Assembly (NCBI GenBank): GCA_964384025.1 | Contig: CAYLJJ010000085.1 | Location: 1 to 31,517, forward strand | Reading direction: 5' to 3' | DNA from: CAYLJJ01 sp964384025 | GTDB lineage: Bacteria > Myxococcota_A > Bradymonadia > UBA7976 > UBA1532 | Length of the DNA stretch: 31,517 bases | In this document: positions 17,633-25,286 of the stretch, piece after piece | How positions within the stretch are numbered: position 1 is the stretch's first letter | Layout of the letters: every line of letters begins with the position of its first letter | The notes under the pieces: model-generated | The model's database searches: none | What the model was told of the DNA's origin: nothing | The model's input: only the letters and a program-made list of their open reading frames with translations | Translations under genes and position numbers: made by a program

Positions 17633-18486
17633 GTCTCCGTCGTTGGAGCCGCCCGCTGCGGCATCGCCTCGCCTATGGTGCTCTACGGCTCCTTATCGCG
17701 CTGTTCCGTCTCCTGCCCCTGAAGCTCTCTTTGGCTCTGGGCGCACTCTTGGGGCGAGGCTTGGGTCGCTTGGTTCTGAAAGATCGCCGCAGGATGCGCC
17801 TCCAGCTCGGCTTGCTGAACGATCCCCCCAGCCCTGGCGCTTGCTTCGCGGATCTCGGGCGCCGCTTCGCTGAGCTGGCCTGCGCTGCTCGCCTCCTGCC
17901 CTATTTTTACCTGGAGCGAGAGGAGCGTGAGCGTCTAGATGCTCTCTTAGCGCAGCCTCGGGGCTGCCTCTTCCTGACCGCTCATCTGGGCAACTGGGAG
18001 CTGCTGGCAGCGGCCCTAGCGAGCTGGGGATATGAGGTTCACTCCATCGCAGCGAGGCAGAAAGAGGGTCCCCTCTATCGCTGGCTTGCTCAGGAGCGAG
18101 CGCGCCTGGGGGTTCAGCTCTATCTCCCCGGGGGGGGGGCAGAGGCGAGCTTGCGGAGGCTTCGGGGAGGAGGCAGCCTAGGCATCTTCATCGATCAAGC
18201 CACCCAAGAGCGCAGCTGTATGATCCCCTTTCTGGGTTATCCTGCGCCCACCCCTCTAACCGCCCAGTGGCTCCAAGAGAGCACAGGCTCAGCCGCTGCC
18301 CTGATCTGGGCGCTTCGAGACTCAGATGGGCGCTACAAGCTCCAGCTGAAGATTCTACCTGAGGAGGGGCTCTTAGAAGCGGCGACCGCTCATCTGGAAC
18401 AGCTGGTCCGCAGCCAACCCCAGCAGTGGATCTGGCTTCATCCTCGCTGGGGCGCAGCATTTCCGTTCTCTTTCCACCCCTCCTGA
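17626..18486 (+). CDS. Lipid A biosynthesis (LpxL/HtrB-type) acyltransferase
   Basis: 286 residues from a TTG that lies inside the end of kdsA. No better start is available before the first hydrophobic helix (about 17-42, with LRLLIALFRLLPLKLSLALG). The catalytic HxxxxE motif is HLGNWE (His120 to Glu125). The later segments IFIDQATQE and QWIWLHPRWG are typical of the LpxL/LpxM/HtrB family. These inner-membrane enzymes add secondary acyl chains to lipid A. The place between kdsA and lptA fits late LPS assembly. Which acyl position it modifies cannot be told, so no gene symbol is given. Confidence 0.88.
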   Translation: MLSLRRWSRPLRHRLAYGALRLLIALFRLLPLKLSLALGALLGRGLGRLVLKDRRRMRLQLGLLNDPPSPGACFADLGRRFAELACAARLLPYFYLEREERERLDALLAQPRGCLFLTAHLGNWELLAAALASWGYEVHSIAARQKEGPLYRWLAQERARLGVQLYLPGGGAEASLRRLRGGGSLGIFIDQATQERSCMIPFLGYPAPTPLTAQWLQESTGSAAALIWALRDSDGRYKLQLKILPEEGLLEAATAHLEQLVRSQPQQWIWLHPRWGAAFPFSFHPS

Positions 18487-18500
18487 TCTAGCCTGCCCTC

Positions 18501-18923
18501 ATGCTGCTCTTGCTCCTGCTTCTAAGCCCCCCAAAGCCTCTGGATATCCAAGCGGAACATCTAGAACTGGATCATCTCAAGGGTCTGGCCCGCTTTGAGG
18601 GAGAGGTGCAAGTTCAACAGGGGGAACTGCATCTACGTTGTGAGCAGCTTACTGCGCGCTACGGCGGTTCTGGAGAGCTGATTGAGCTGCTCGCCGAGGG
18701 GCAACTTCGCCTTAAGATGCCTGGGCTCTCTGCTCGTGCTGCTCGAGGGCGGCTCTCTCAGCCAGAGGGCCGCCTGGAGCTGAGCGGACACCCCAAGATC
18801 TGGCGAGGAGAAGATGAACTGGAGGGAGAGAAGATCCTCCTCTGGCTGAAGAGCCAACGTCTGGTGATCAAGAAGGCCAAAGGGCGCCTCAACTTCCCCA
18901 ACCTACAGAGAGGCCTGAGATGA
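18501..18923 (+). CDS. lptA: LptA/OstA-like periplasmic LPS transport protein
   Basis: 140 residues. A short Leu-rich signal-like start is followed by an OstA-type beta repeat: DIQAEHLELDHLKGLARFEG, VQQGELHLRCEQL, LSARAARGRLSQPEGRLELSG, then EGEKILLWL. LptA bridges inner and outer membrane and carries LPS across the periplasm. It sits 14 bp after the acyltransferase and overlaps lptB by four bases (ATGA), the usual partner order. It is shorter than E. coli LptA (185), and no separate lptC is visible nearby. An LptC-type role cannot be fully excluded, but the domain pattern fits LptA better. Confidence 0.82.
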   Translation: MLLLLLLLSPPKPLDIQAEHLELDHLKGLARFEGEVQVQQGELHLRCEQLTARYGGSGELIELLAEGQLRLKMPGLSARAARGRLSQPEGRLELSGHPKIWRGEDELEGEKILLWLKSQRLVIKKAKGRLNFPNLQRGLR

Positions 18924-19675
18924 GGGCTGCGCTGCGCGCTGAGGGTCTGAGTCAGCGCTTTAAGAAGCGCCGCGCGCTCCACCGTTTCTCTCTCAGCCTC
19001 TACCCAGGAGAGCTGTTGGGGCTCTTGGGGCCCAATGGAGCGGGCAAGACCACCACCTTTCGTATCCTCAGCGGCCTGCTCAAGCCTCAGGAGGGTCGCG
19101 TCTTTTTGGGAGAGCAGGAGATCAGCGCTTGGCCTCTTTGGCGCCGCGCCCGAGCTGGTTTGGGTTATCTCCCCCAAGAGCCCAGCGTCTTTAAGGATCT
19201 GAGCGTTGCTCAAAACCTGCGGCTGCCCTTGAGGCGCCTAAAGCTCAGCCGCGCTGAACATCAACGGCGCCTCCTCAAGCTGCTGCGGCGCTTTGAGCTG
19301 CTTGAGCTGGAAGATGTCCGAGGAGATCGCCTCAGTGGAGGAGAACGCAGGCGCCTGGAGATCGCTCGCGCCCTGGCCCTGCGCCCCCAGCTCCTGCTCC
19401 TGGATGAGCCCTTCGCGGGTTTAGATCCCAAGGGGGCGGCAGCCCTCTCCAGCCTGCTCCAGAGCTTGGTCCGAGAGGGGATCGGGATCCTCTTAACGGA
19501 TCACGATGCGCGGCAAACCTTGGATGCCTGTGATCGCGTCTATATACTGGATCATGGTGAGCTTCTGATGGAAGGTCAGCCCGCCGAAGTAGCGGCAGAT
19601 AAGATGGTCCAACGCCGCTATCTGGGAGAGCGGGCCTCCCCCGCAGACGAAGGTATGCAATGCCTCTGGAAATGA
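18920..19675 (+). CDS. lptB: LPS export ABC transporter ATP-binding protein
   Basis: 251 residues. LptB is the cytoplasmic ATPase that powers extraction of LPS from the inner membrane by LptF/LptG. Walker A is GPNGAGKT (37-44), the Q-loop region LPQEPSVFKDL, the signature LSGGERRRLEIARAL, Walker B LLLLDEPFAGLDP and the H-loop LTDHD. LGYLPQEPSVF is particularly typical of LptB. It overlaps lptA by four bases and rpoN by 16, so it belongs to one transcript. lptF and lptG are not in the window. Confidence 0.95.
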   Translation: MRAALRAEGLSQRFKKRRALHRFSLSLYPGELLGLLGPNGAGKTTTFRILSGLLKPQEGRVFLGEQEISAWPLWRRARAGLGYLPQEPSVFKDLSVAQNLRLPLRRLKLSRAEHQRRLLKLLRRFELLELEDVRGDRLSGGERRRLEIARALALRPQLLLLDEPFAGLDPKGAAALSSLLQSLVREGIGILLTDHDARQTLDACDRVYILDHGELLMEGQPAEVAADKMVQRRYLGERASPADEGMQCLWK

Positions 19676-21114
19676 GACTCGAACTCAAGATGACTCAGCA
19701 GCTGAAGATGACTCCTCAGCTTCAGCAGGCCATCAAACTCCTTCAGCTCTCTCGTATGGATCTCGTCAACGCCATCCGCGAAGAGCTTCTTGAAAACCCT
19801 ATGTTGGAGGAGCAGTCTGAGATCGCCGCCAGCGAGCCCAAGACTGAGAGCGCCGAGCAGGTCGCCGAACGAGAGAGCAAAGAGAAGGAGAAAGATGTCG
19901 AGGGTGATAATGAAAATGTAGATCAGGTCAAGGAGCAGATCGACTGGGAGGCTTACTTTGAGAACTACTCCTCTCCCACGCCAGGGAGCGGCAAGCAGCG
20001 ACTCCGAGATGATGATCTGCCCGGCTTTGAGGCGACCCTGACAAAGGTGACAACCCTCTTTGATCATCTCATGTGGCAACTCCAGCTCTCAGACTTCAAT
20101 GAACAGGAGGAGCGGGTCGCCATCGCCCTCATCGGGAACATCAGCGACAACGGCTATTTGCAGGAGGTCTCTCCTGAGCAGCTCGCCCAGGAGCTAGAGC
20201 AGGATCCAGAGTATGTAGAGGAGATCTTGGAGATGGTGCAGGAGTTCGACCCCTTAGGGGTTGGAGCCCGAGACCTACGCGAGTGCCTCCTTATCCAGGC
20301 CCGCTTTCATGAGCTGGGCGCCATCGTCTGCGATATGATCTCTGATCATCTGGACAACTTGGAGAAGAAGAACTATCCCGCCATCTCTCGGGCGATGGAG
20401 CTTGAGATGGAGGAGATTATCGAGGCGGCTCAGCTCATCAGCCAACTTGAGCCCCGGCCTGGGCGACCCTTCATAGGCGAGGAGCCTCGCTATATCACTC
20501 CCGATATCTATATTCGAAAGACCAAAGAGGGCTACCAGGCGCACCTCAACGAAGATGGAATGCCCAGGCTCAAGATCAGCCACTTCTATCGTCAGGCCCT
20601 CAGCAATCAGAGTTCTGATGCCAAAAAATATGTCACCGAGCGCCTCAACTCTGCTCAATTCCTGATCCGCAGCATTCAGCAGCGCCAGAAGACAATTTTA
20701 AAGGTAACAGAGAGCATTATTAAGTTTCAGAGGGAGTTCTTTGAACGCGGAGTCATCCATCTCAAACCTCTGATCTTAAAAGATGTCGCCGAAGATATCG
20801 GCATGCATGAATCGACCGTGAGTCGGGTGACGACCAATAAATATGTCCACACTCCTCAGGGAATCTATGAGTTAAAGTACTTCTTCAACTCATCCATTCA
20901 GGGATCTCGAGGGGGGAGTCATGCCAGCAAGGCGGTCAAGAGCATGATCCGCAAGCTCATCGCTGGAGAGGAGCCCAAAAAGCCGATGAGCGATCAGAAG
21001 ATTGTCGTTCTCCTTAAGGAGTATCACGGTATCCGAATCGCTCGTCGGACGGTGGCCAAATATCGCGAAGCGATGGGTATCCTGCCCAGCTCCAAGCGAA
21101 GGCGTTACTTCTGA
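19660..21114 (+). CDS. rpoN: RNA polymerase sigma-54 factor
   Basis: 484 residues. RpoN directs polymerase to -24/-12 promoters that need an enhancer-binding activator. The N-terminal activator region is LKMTPQLQQAIKLLQLSRMD. A linker rich in Glu/Lys follows (about 50-90), then the core-binding domain, a helix-turn-helix near DVAEDIGMHESTVSRVTTNK, and the C-terminal RpoN box ARRTVAKYR. The ATG at 19660 is preceded at six bases by GAAGG; a second ATG at 19672 is possible and would give 480 residues. The neighbours lptB upstream and ptsN/rapZ downstream are the classic rpoN context. The hpf gene that often follows rpoN is absent. Confidence 0.96.
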   Translation: MPLEMRLELKMTQQLKMTPQLQQAIKLLQLSRMDLVNAIREELLENPMLEEQSEIAASEPKTESAEQVAERESKEKEKDVEGDNENVDQVKEQIDWEAYFENYSSPTPGSGKQRLRDDDLPGFEATLTKVTTLFDHLMWQLQLSDFNEQEERVAIALIGNISDNGYLQEVSPEQLAQELEQDPEYVEEILEMVQEFDPLGVGARDLRECLLIQARFHELGAIVCDMISDHLDNLEKKNYPAISRAMELEMEEIIEAAQLISQLEPRPGRPFIGEEPRYITPDIYIRKTKEGYQAHLNEDGMPRLKISHFYRQALSNQSSDAKKYVTERLNSAQFLIRSIQQRQKTILKVTESIIKFQREFFERGVIHLKPLILKDVAEDIGMHESTVSRVTTNKYVHTPQGIYELKYFFNSSIQGSRGGSHASKAVKSMIRKLIAGEEPKKPMSDQKIVVLLKEYHGIRIARRTVAKYREAMGILPSSKRRRYF

Positions 21115-21171
21115 TCAAAAACCCCAGCGGTCTCCATCCTGAGTTTGGGATTGAGACTTCAGAGACAAAAT

Positions 21172-21176
21172 GGAGG
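21172..21176 (+). promoter_or_regulatory. Ribosome binding site deciding the ptsN start
   Basis: GGAGG ten bases before the ATG at 21187. An in-frame TTG at 21145 would add 14 residues that do not resemble PtsN and lacks a comparable site. Confidence 0.55.
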
Positions 21177-21186
21177 TTTACTGCTT

Positions 21187-21645
21187 ATGCGCATCTCTGA
21201 TTTCCTCCTCCCTGAAGCGATTGCTGATGATCTCAAAGCCTCTAATAAGCCTGGGGTCTTGATGGAGCTGATCAGGCTGCTTATCGGAGTCCAACCTCTG
21301 GACCCCAACGAGCTGGCCGACACACTCAGGACACGAGAGAAGATCCAGAGCACAGGGATCGGTGATGGTGTCGCCATCCCCCATGGTAAGAGCGCCGCTG
21401 TGGATCAGATCATCGCCTGTTTTGGTCGCAGCCGCGCAGGGGTCGATTTTCAAAGCTTGGATGGGTTGCCCAGCCACCTTTTCTTTGCTCTGATCCTACC
21501 CGAGTCAAAGCCCCAGCTTCATCTTAAGGCTCTTGCTCGAATCTCCAGACTCTTCAGAGAGCCCGAGGTTCGCCAGGAGCTGATCGAGGCGCCTGATGCT
21601 GTGAGCCTATATCAACTGCTCCTACGCTTCGATGAGAGGCTCTGA
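21187..21645 (+). CDS. ptsN: PTS EIIA-Ntr (nitrogen-related) protein
   Basis: 152 residues from MRISDFLLPEAI, the usual PtsN beginning. PtsN accepts phosphate from HPr or NPr at a histidine, here His66 in VAIPHGKS. It acts as a regulator of potassium, nitrogen and envelope functions rather than as a sugar transporter. FQSLDGLPSHLFFALILPES and HLKALARISRLF are typical of the EIIA-Ntr/EIIA-Fru domain. It stands 72 bp after rpoN and 42 bp before rapZ. The nearby general EI and HPr (ptsI, ptsH) are the only visible phosphate donors in the window. No ptsP with a GAF domain is present. Confidence 0.94.
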   Translation: MRISDFLLPEAIADDLKASNKPGVLMELIRLLIGVQPLDPNELADTLRTREKIQSTGIGDGVAIPHGKSAAVDQIIACFGRSRAGVDFQSLDGLPSHLFFALILPESKPQLHLKALARISRLFREPEVRQELIEAPDAVSLYQLLLRFDERL

Positions 21646-21687
21646 CGGGTCGCTGTCTTGCTTGGATTTAGAAATCGAGAGAGTTCA

Positions 21688-22560
21688 ATGAGCGAAGCGA
21701 AGCTGACCCTCATCTCAGGCCTGAGTGGCTCAGGGATCACCACCGCAATCCATGCGCTGGAGGATTTGGGCTTCTTCTGTGTAGATAATCTACCCCCCAG
21801 CCTGCTGCCCAAACTCCTCAAGCTGGCTCGGGCTAATAAGAAATATCAGCAGCTCGTCGTCGGTCTGGACGCTCGAGGGGTTGGGGCACAGCCCGAGGCC
21901 CTGGAACTCTTGGAGAGCTTAGAGCGCCTAAAAGCTTCAGGGCTGCAACTGCAGTTGATCTTCATGGAGGCCAGTGAGCAGGTGCTCTTGCGCCGCTTCT
22001 CAGTTTCTCGTCGACCTCACCCCCTTCATCAGCTCCCTCTGGTTGAAGCGATCCAACGAGAGCGCCTGTTGATGCAAGCCTTTCGAGAGGCCGCGACCCT
22101 GATTATCGACACCTCAGACTCCAATGTTCACGAGTGTAAGGCCCTGGTCTCAAACTATGCGAGAGGGGAGGAGGCCCCAAGCCTCAGGATCTCGGTGACG
22201 AGCTTTGGTTTCCGCCATGGCGTTCCTCAGGAGGCAGATATCGTTTGGGATGTGCGCTTTCTACCCAACCCCTACTTTGATCCTGCGCTGCGCCCCTATT
22301 CAGGGCAGGATGCTGGGGTTCGAGATTATGTCCTCCAGAGCGCCCCCACCCTCCGCTTCCTAGATCATTTTCTTCCCCTCCTGGATGAACTCCTCCCCGC
22401 CTACGAAGCTGAAGGGAAGAGCTACCTGACGGTGGCTATTGGCTGCACAGGGGGTCGTCATCGCTCAGTGGCTCTGGCAGAGCGGATCGCTCTGCACTTG
22501 CGGCAGAACAGCTTTCAGCCCAAAGTGCGACATCGAGATATCAACAAGGAATATCAATGA
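21688..22560 (+). CDS. rapZ: RapZ/YvcJ-family nucleotide-binding protein with altered Walker A
   Basis: 290 residues from the ATG at 21688; an in-frame TTG at 21658 would add ten unlikely residues. RapZ proteins bind nucleotides through an N-terminal kinase-like domain. In enterobacteria they control glucosamine-6-phosphate synthase through small RNAs. The C-terminal RNA-binding domain is well kept: DVRFLPNPYFDP, RDYVLQ, and IGCTGGRHRSVALAER. The N-terminal P-loop is GLSGSGITT: the invariant Lys is Ile17 (ATC), while the rest of the loop and the following EDLGFFCVDNLPP are intact. ATP/GTP binding may be weakened. It lies between ptsN and a mannose-type EIIA, whose ATG overlaps its stop. The usual hprK neighbour is absent. 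Confidence 0.93.
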   Translation: MSEAKLTLISGLSGSGITTAIHALEDLGFFCVDNLPPSLLPKLLKLARANKKYQQLVVGLDARGVGAQPEALELLESLERLKASGLQLQLIFMEASEQVLLRRFSVSRRPHPLHQLPLVEAIQRERLLMQAFREAATLIIDTSDSNVHECKALVSNYARGEEAPSLRISVTSFGFRHGVPQEADIVWDVRFLPNPYFDPALRPYSGQDAGVRDYVLQSAPTLRFLDHFLPLLDELLPAYEAEGKSYLTVAIGCTGGRHRSVALAERIALHLRQNSFQPKVRHRDINKEYQ

Positions 22561-22958
22561 TTGGCGTCGTCATCTGCACCCACCGTGATCTGGCAAAGGC
22601 CCTCTTAGAGACCGCAGAGATGATCGTCGGTGACTTTCCAGGGGTTGAGCTGGTCTCGGTGATGCTCGGAGATGAGGTAGAGGGGATCCTCAACCAGCTT
22701 CGAGAGGCGATCCAGGCTGTAGATCAAGGGGAGGGAGTGCTGATCCTCTGCGATATGTTTGGAGGAACCCCCTCCAACCTGAGCCTCTCCTTTCTGAGCG
22801 ATCAGGTGGAGGTGGTCACTGGGGTCAACCTGCCTATGTTGCTCAAGCTCTATACTCAACGAGAGGGCCCCTTGGCGGAGCTGGCAGAGCAGATCAGCGA
22901 GGGAGGACGGGAGGGCGTGACTGTCGCAGGGGCGCTGCTTCGAGGGCCTCAAAGATGA
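22557..22958 (+). CDS. PTS mannose-family EIIA component
   Basis: 133 residues. It accepts phosphate from HPr and passes it to the EIIB of the same transporter. His9 in VVICTHRDLAKALLE is the phosphorylation site, and LILCDMFGGTPSNLSL is the second family signature. It overlaps rapZ and the EIIB gene by four bases each (ATGA). The common THG reads THR. It is a free-standing EIIA, in contrast to the EIIAB fusion of E. coli ManX. The sugar cannot be told from sequence. Confidence 0.93.
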   Translation: MIGVVICTHRDLAKALLETAEMIVGDFPGVELVSVMLGDEVEGILNQLREAIQAVDQGEGVLILCDMFGGTPSNLSLSFLSDQVEVVTGVNLPMLLKLYTQREGPLAELAEQISEGGREGVTVAGALLRGPQR

Positions 22959-23422
22959 GGCCCTTCTTTCGCGTAGACAATCGCTTAGTGCATGGTCAGA
23001 TCATCGCCACTTGGGTCCCTCACCTCAGATTACAGCGCATCATCGTTGCCAACGATCTCAGCCCAGAGAACCCTCTCCAGAAGATGGTCTTTCGGATGGC
23101 GATCCCAACAAAGATCGCCTTTGAGACCTTCAATTTGGAGGAGACCGCCACTTGGCTCTCAACCCGAGGGGCTTCAGAGGAGCGCTGCCTGATCCTCTTT
23201 GAGAACCTTAAGGATGCACGGCGTCTTTTTGAGAAGCAGCCCTTCTCTCAGCTCAACATCGGCAATGTACACCACGGGCAAGGTCGTCGCGCTTTCACCA
23301 ACGCTGTTTATCTGGGAGATGAGGAGATCGAGGATCTCAAAGGCTTGATGGCACGTGGGCTTCGAGCGGAGATCAAGAGCCTCCCCTCTGATCCCTCGAT
23401 GGATCTTCGGAAGCTCCTCTAG
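22955..23422 (+). CDS. PTS mannose/fructose/sorbose-family EIIB component
   Basis: 155 residues. RVDNRLVHGQI carries the phosphorylated His13, and VANDLSPENPLQKMV and the NIGNVHH segment are also typical. It is a cytoplasmic phosphate carrier between EIIA and the sugar bound by EIIC/EIID. Its stop shares one base with the GTG of the EIIC gene, so translation is tightly coupled. All four mannose-family components occur here as separate genes in the order A, B, C, D. Confidence 0.94.
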   Translation: MRPFFRVDNRLVHGQIIATWVPHLRLQRIIVANDLSPENPLQKMVFRMAIPTKIAFETFNLEETATWLSTRGASEERCLILFENLKDARRLFEKQPFSQLNIGNVHHGQGRRAFTNAVYLGDEEIEDLKGLMARGLRAEIKSLPSDPSMDLRKLL

Positions 23423-24141
23423 TGTCTCTTGAGCTGCTGCAGGGCCTGGGCATTATTGCGCTCCTGGGTGGGCTCATCTCCCTAGATCGCCGCAGGCTCC
23501 TTCAGGGGATGATCTCACAGCCCATCGTCATCGTCCCGTTCTTGGGCCTCTTTTTTGGGAGTCCTGAAGGTCTGCTCTGGTTGGGCGGCCTACTTCAGCT
23601 CCTCTGGCTCTCCTCCTTCTTTTTTGGAGCCAATATTCCCCCCAATGAGACTCTCGCTTCCCTCTGCATCGCGGGGATGGTGCTGCTTTTTAGCCAATCA
23701 AACGCGCTCAGAGTGCAAGATCCCTGCGTCTGGGTTCCCGCACTGCTCTTGGGCCTCCCTTTTAGTTTCTTGGGTCGTCTGCTTGAGATGCGTCTAGATC
23801 ATTTCAACCAATATTGGGCTCAAAAAGCAGATGCATATATCTCCGCCGCCCAATTTTCCAAATTAAGCCTCATCCCCTATAAAGTTTTACTGAAAGTATT
23901 CCTACTCAACGCTCTAATCGTTGCTCTGGGCTCTCTCGCTGGAGCCGTACTGTTGCAACTTATCAACCCCCTTCTCTCCGGCACACTTCTGATCTATATC
24001 ATAGGATGGATGGCTTACTATATGATCCCAGCCTTAGGCATCGCTGCTGCTCTAACTGTCCTTAAGGAGAGACTGTCTCTAATTCTTGCATTTGCTTCTT
24101 ACCTTACTTTTATCACCACAAAAATATTTGTAGTGTTTTAG
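23422..24141 (+). CDS. PTS mannose/sorbose-family EIIC membrane component
   Basis: 239 residues from a GTG whose first base is the last base of the EIIB stop. It is a multi-span inner-membrane subunit forming the sugar channel with EIID. LLQLLWLSSFFFGANIPPNE is the characteristic EIIC segment. The first half has the base use of its neighbours. From about 23,800 the DNA becomes clearly AT-rich, without any loss of frame or family character. It probably works with the adjacent EIID; the sugar is unknown. Confidence 0.93.
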   Translation: MSLELLQGLGIIALLGGLISLDRRRLLQGMISQPIVIVPFLGLFFGSPEGLLWLGGLLQLLWLSSFFFGANIPPNETLASLCIAGMVLLFSQSNALRVQDPCVWVPALLLGLPFSFLGRLLEMRLDHFNQYWAQKADAYISAAQFSKLSLIPYKVLLKVFLLNALIVALGSLAGAVLLQLINPLLSGTLLIYIIGWMAYYMIPALGIAAALTVLKERLSLILAFASYLTFITTKIFVVF

Positions 24142-24146
24142 CAACA

Positions 24147-24917
24147 ATGAAGATAAGAAAAAAAACTTTGCTACAAATAACCTGGAGAAGCTTCTTATTC
24201 CAAGCTGCATTCAATTTTGAGCGTATGCAGAATATCGGTTTTGCCTTCTGCATGCTGCCTGCTCTTGAAGAACTCTACTCGGGTGAACAGCTAAAAGTTG
24301 CTGTAAGCAGACATCTCGAGTTTTTCAATAGCCATCCCTACCTTTCATCAACTCTAATCGGAGCCAGCGTTCATCTTGAGGAGAGGATCGCAACAGGTGA
24401 GATTCCAGAGCAGAGAGTTCAGAATTTCAAGAAATATATGATGGGTCCCACTGCCGCCATAGGTGATAATTTTTTCTGGTCGAGTTGGAAACCATTTGCT
24501 GCAACTTGTGCATTGGTTACCTTATTTAGCGGTGAGTTCTGGGCACCAATCCTTTTCTTAGGAATATACAATATTGTACATCTATTTTTTCGATTCTACG
24601 GTGTTTTTTCAGGCTATAAACATGGTGAGGCCGTAATAATAAAACTTAACAAGCTCGATTTAGTGCGCTTTGCTGGGATTAGTTTGACTCTTTCCGGCGT
24701 CTTCATTGGTATATCCGCTGCTTTCCTTGCCCAAAATGCAGATATTTCACCATTTTCCGCAGGAGGAATCATGGGATATCTATTATTTACATTTGTCGTA
24801 ATTATATTACTAATGCTTCTAAAGAAGAAATTGTCAGTCAATAAATTAGCATACCTCATGTTACTCTTCGGATCGTTTGTGATTCTCACTTTAGGTATAT
24901 TTTTCCCATTGATATAA
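24147..24917 (+). CDS. PTS mannose-family EIID membrane component
   Basis: 256 residues. FNFERMQNIGFAFCMLPAL, RHLEFFNSHPYLSSTLIGAS and MGPTAAIGDNFFWSSWKP are the family's diagnostic segments, and hydrophobic helices fill the second half. It forms the membrane channel with EIIC. The gene is strikingly AT-rich and uses codons such as ATA, AAT and TTA that are rare around it. I counted 14 G+C in 60 bases at 24781-24840, against 33 in 60 at 26581-26640 in ptsI. No ribosome site is visible before the ATG, only five bases after the EIIC stop; translation coupled to EIIC is likely. The frame is intact, so it is probably functional. Confidence 0.93.
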   Translation: MKIRKKTLLQITWRSFLFQAAFNFERMQNIGFAFCMLPALEELYSGEQLKVAVSRHLEFFNSHPYLSSTLIGASVHLEERIATGEIPEQRVQNFKKYMMGPTAAIGDNFFWSSWKPFAATCALVTLFSGEFWAPILFLGIYNIVHLFFRFYGVFSGYKHGEAVIIKLNKLDLVRFAGISLTLSGVFIGISAAFLAQNADISPFSAGGIMGYLLFTFVVIILLMLLKKKLSVNKLAYLMLLFGSFVILTLGIFFPLI

Positions 24918-24954
24918 AATCCATCTCCCCGGGTCGGTCTCAGTCAACTGTCTA

Positions 24955-24964
24955 GATGTACATC
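24955..24964. promoter_or_regulatory. Perfect 10-bp palindrome between EIID and ptsH
   Basis: GATGTACATC lies in the 63-bp gap before ptsH, 16 bases upstream of its ATG and just before the TTTTGGAG ribosome site. It could be an operator or chance. This is the largest gap inside the PTS cluster, so ptsH/ptsI may have separate control. Confidence 0.2.
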
Positions 24965-24980
24965 GAGTTTTGGAGTATAT

Positions 24981-25262
24981 ATGAAAGCCCCTGTGAGAAA
25001 ACGTCTCCTGATATCCAATGTGTTGGGGCTTCATGCCCGAGCAGCAGCGACTTTGGTCCAGGTCACGAGCCGCTTTAACTCTAAGATCCAGATCTCTCGC
25101 ACAGGAGAGGAGTGGGTCGATGGAAAGTCCATCTTGAGCATGATGACCTTGGCGGCAGCTAAGGGCACCGAGCTGCTCGTAAGCTGTGAGGGTGATGATC
25201 AGCTCAGGGCCCTACAGGCCATCGAGGTCTGTGTTCAGAACAAGTTCGGAGAGGAGGTTTGA
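24981..25262 (+). CDS. ptsH: Phosphocarrier protein HPr
   Basis: 93 residues. HPr carries phosphate from EI to the EIIA proteins. The phosphorylated His18 is in VLGLHARAAATLV. A serine equivalent to the regulatory Ser46 of Gram-positive HPr is present (Ser50 in VDGKSILSMM), although no HPr kinase gene lies in the window. A TTGGAG ribosome site stands before the ATG. Base composition returns to the local GC-rich norm here. HPr is the single visible donor for both PtsN and the mannose-type EIIA. Confidence 0.95.
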   Translation: MKAPVRKRLLISNVLGLHARAAATLVQVTSRFNSKIQISRTGEEWVDGKSILSMMTLAAAKGTELLVSCEGDDQLRALQAIEVCVQNKFGEEV

Positions 25263-25286
25263 GTCTCTCCTCTCGCTGGAGCGCTG

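Noticed and set aside
21115..21186. Sigma-54 promoter or terminator between rpoN and ptsN
   Set aside because: No GG/GC pair with -24/-12 spacing was found. GTCTC and GAGAC form only a short stem with a long loop and no T-run.
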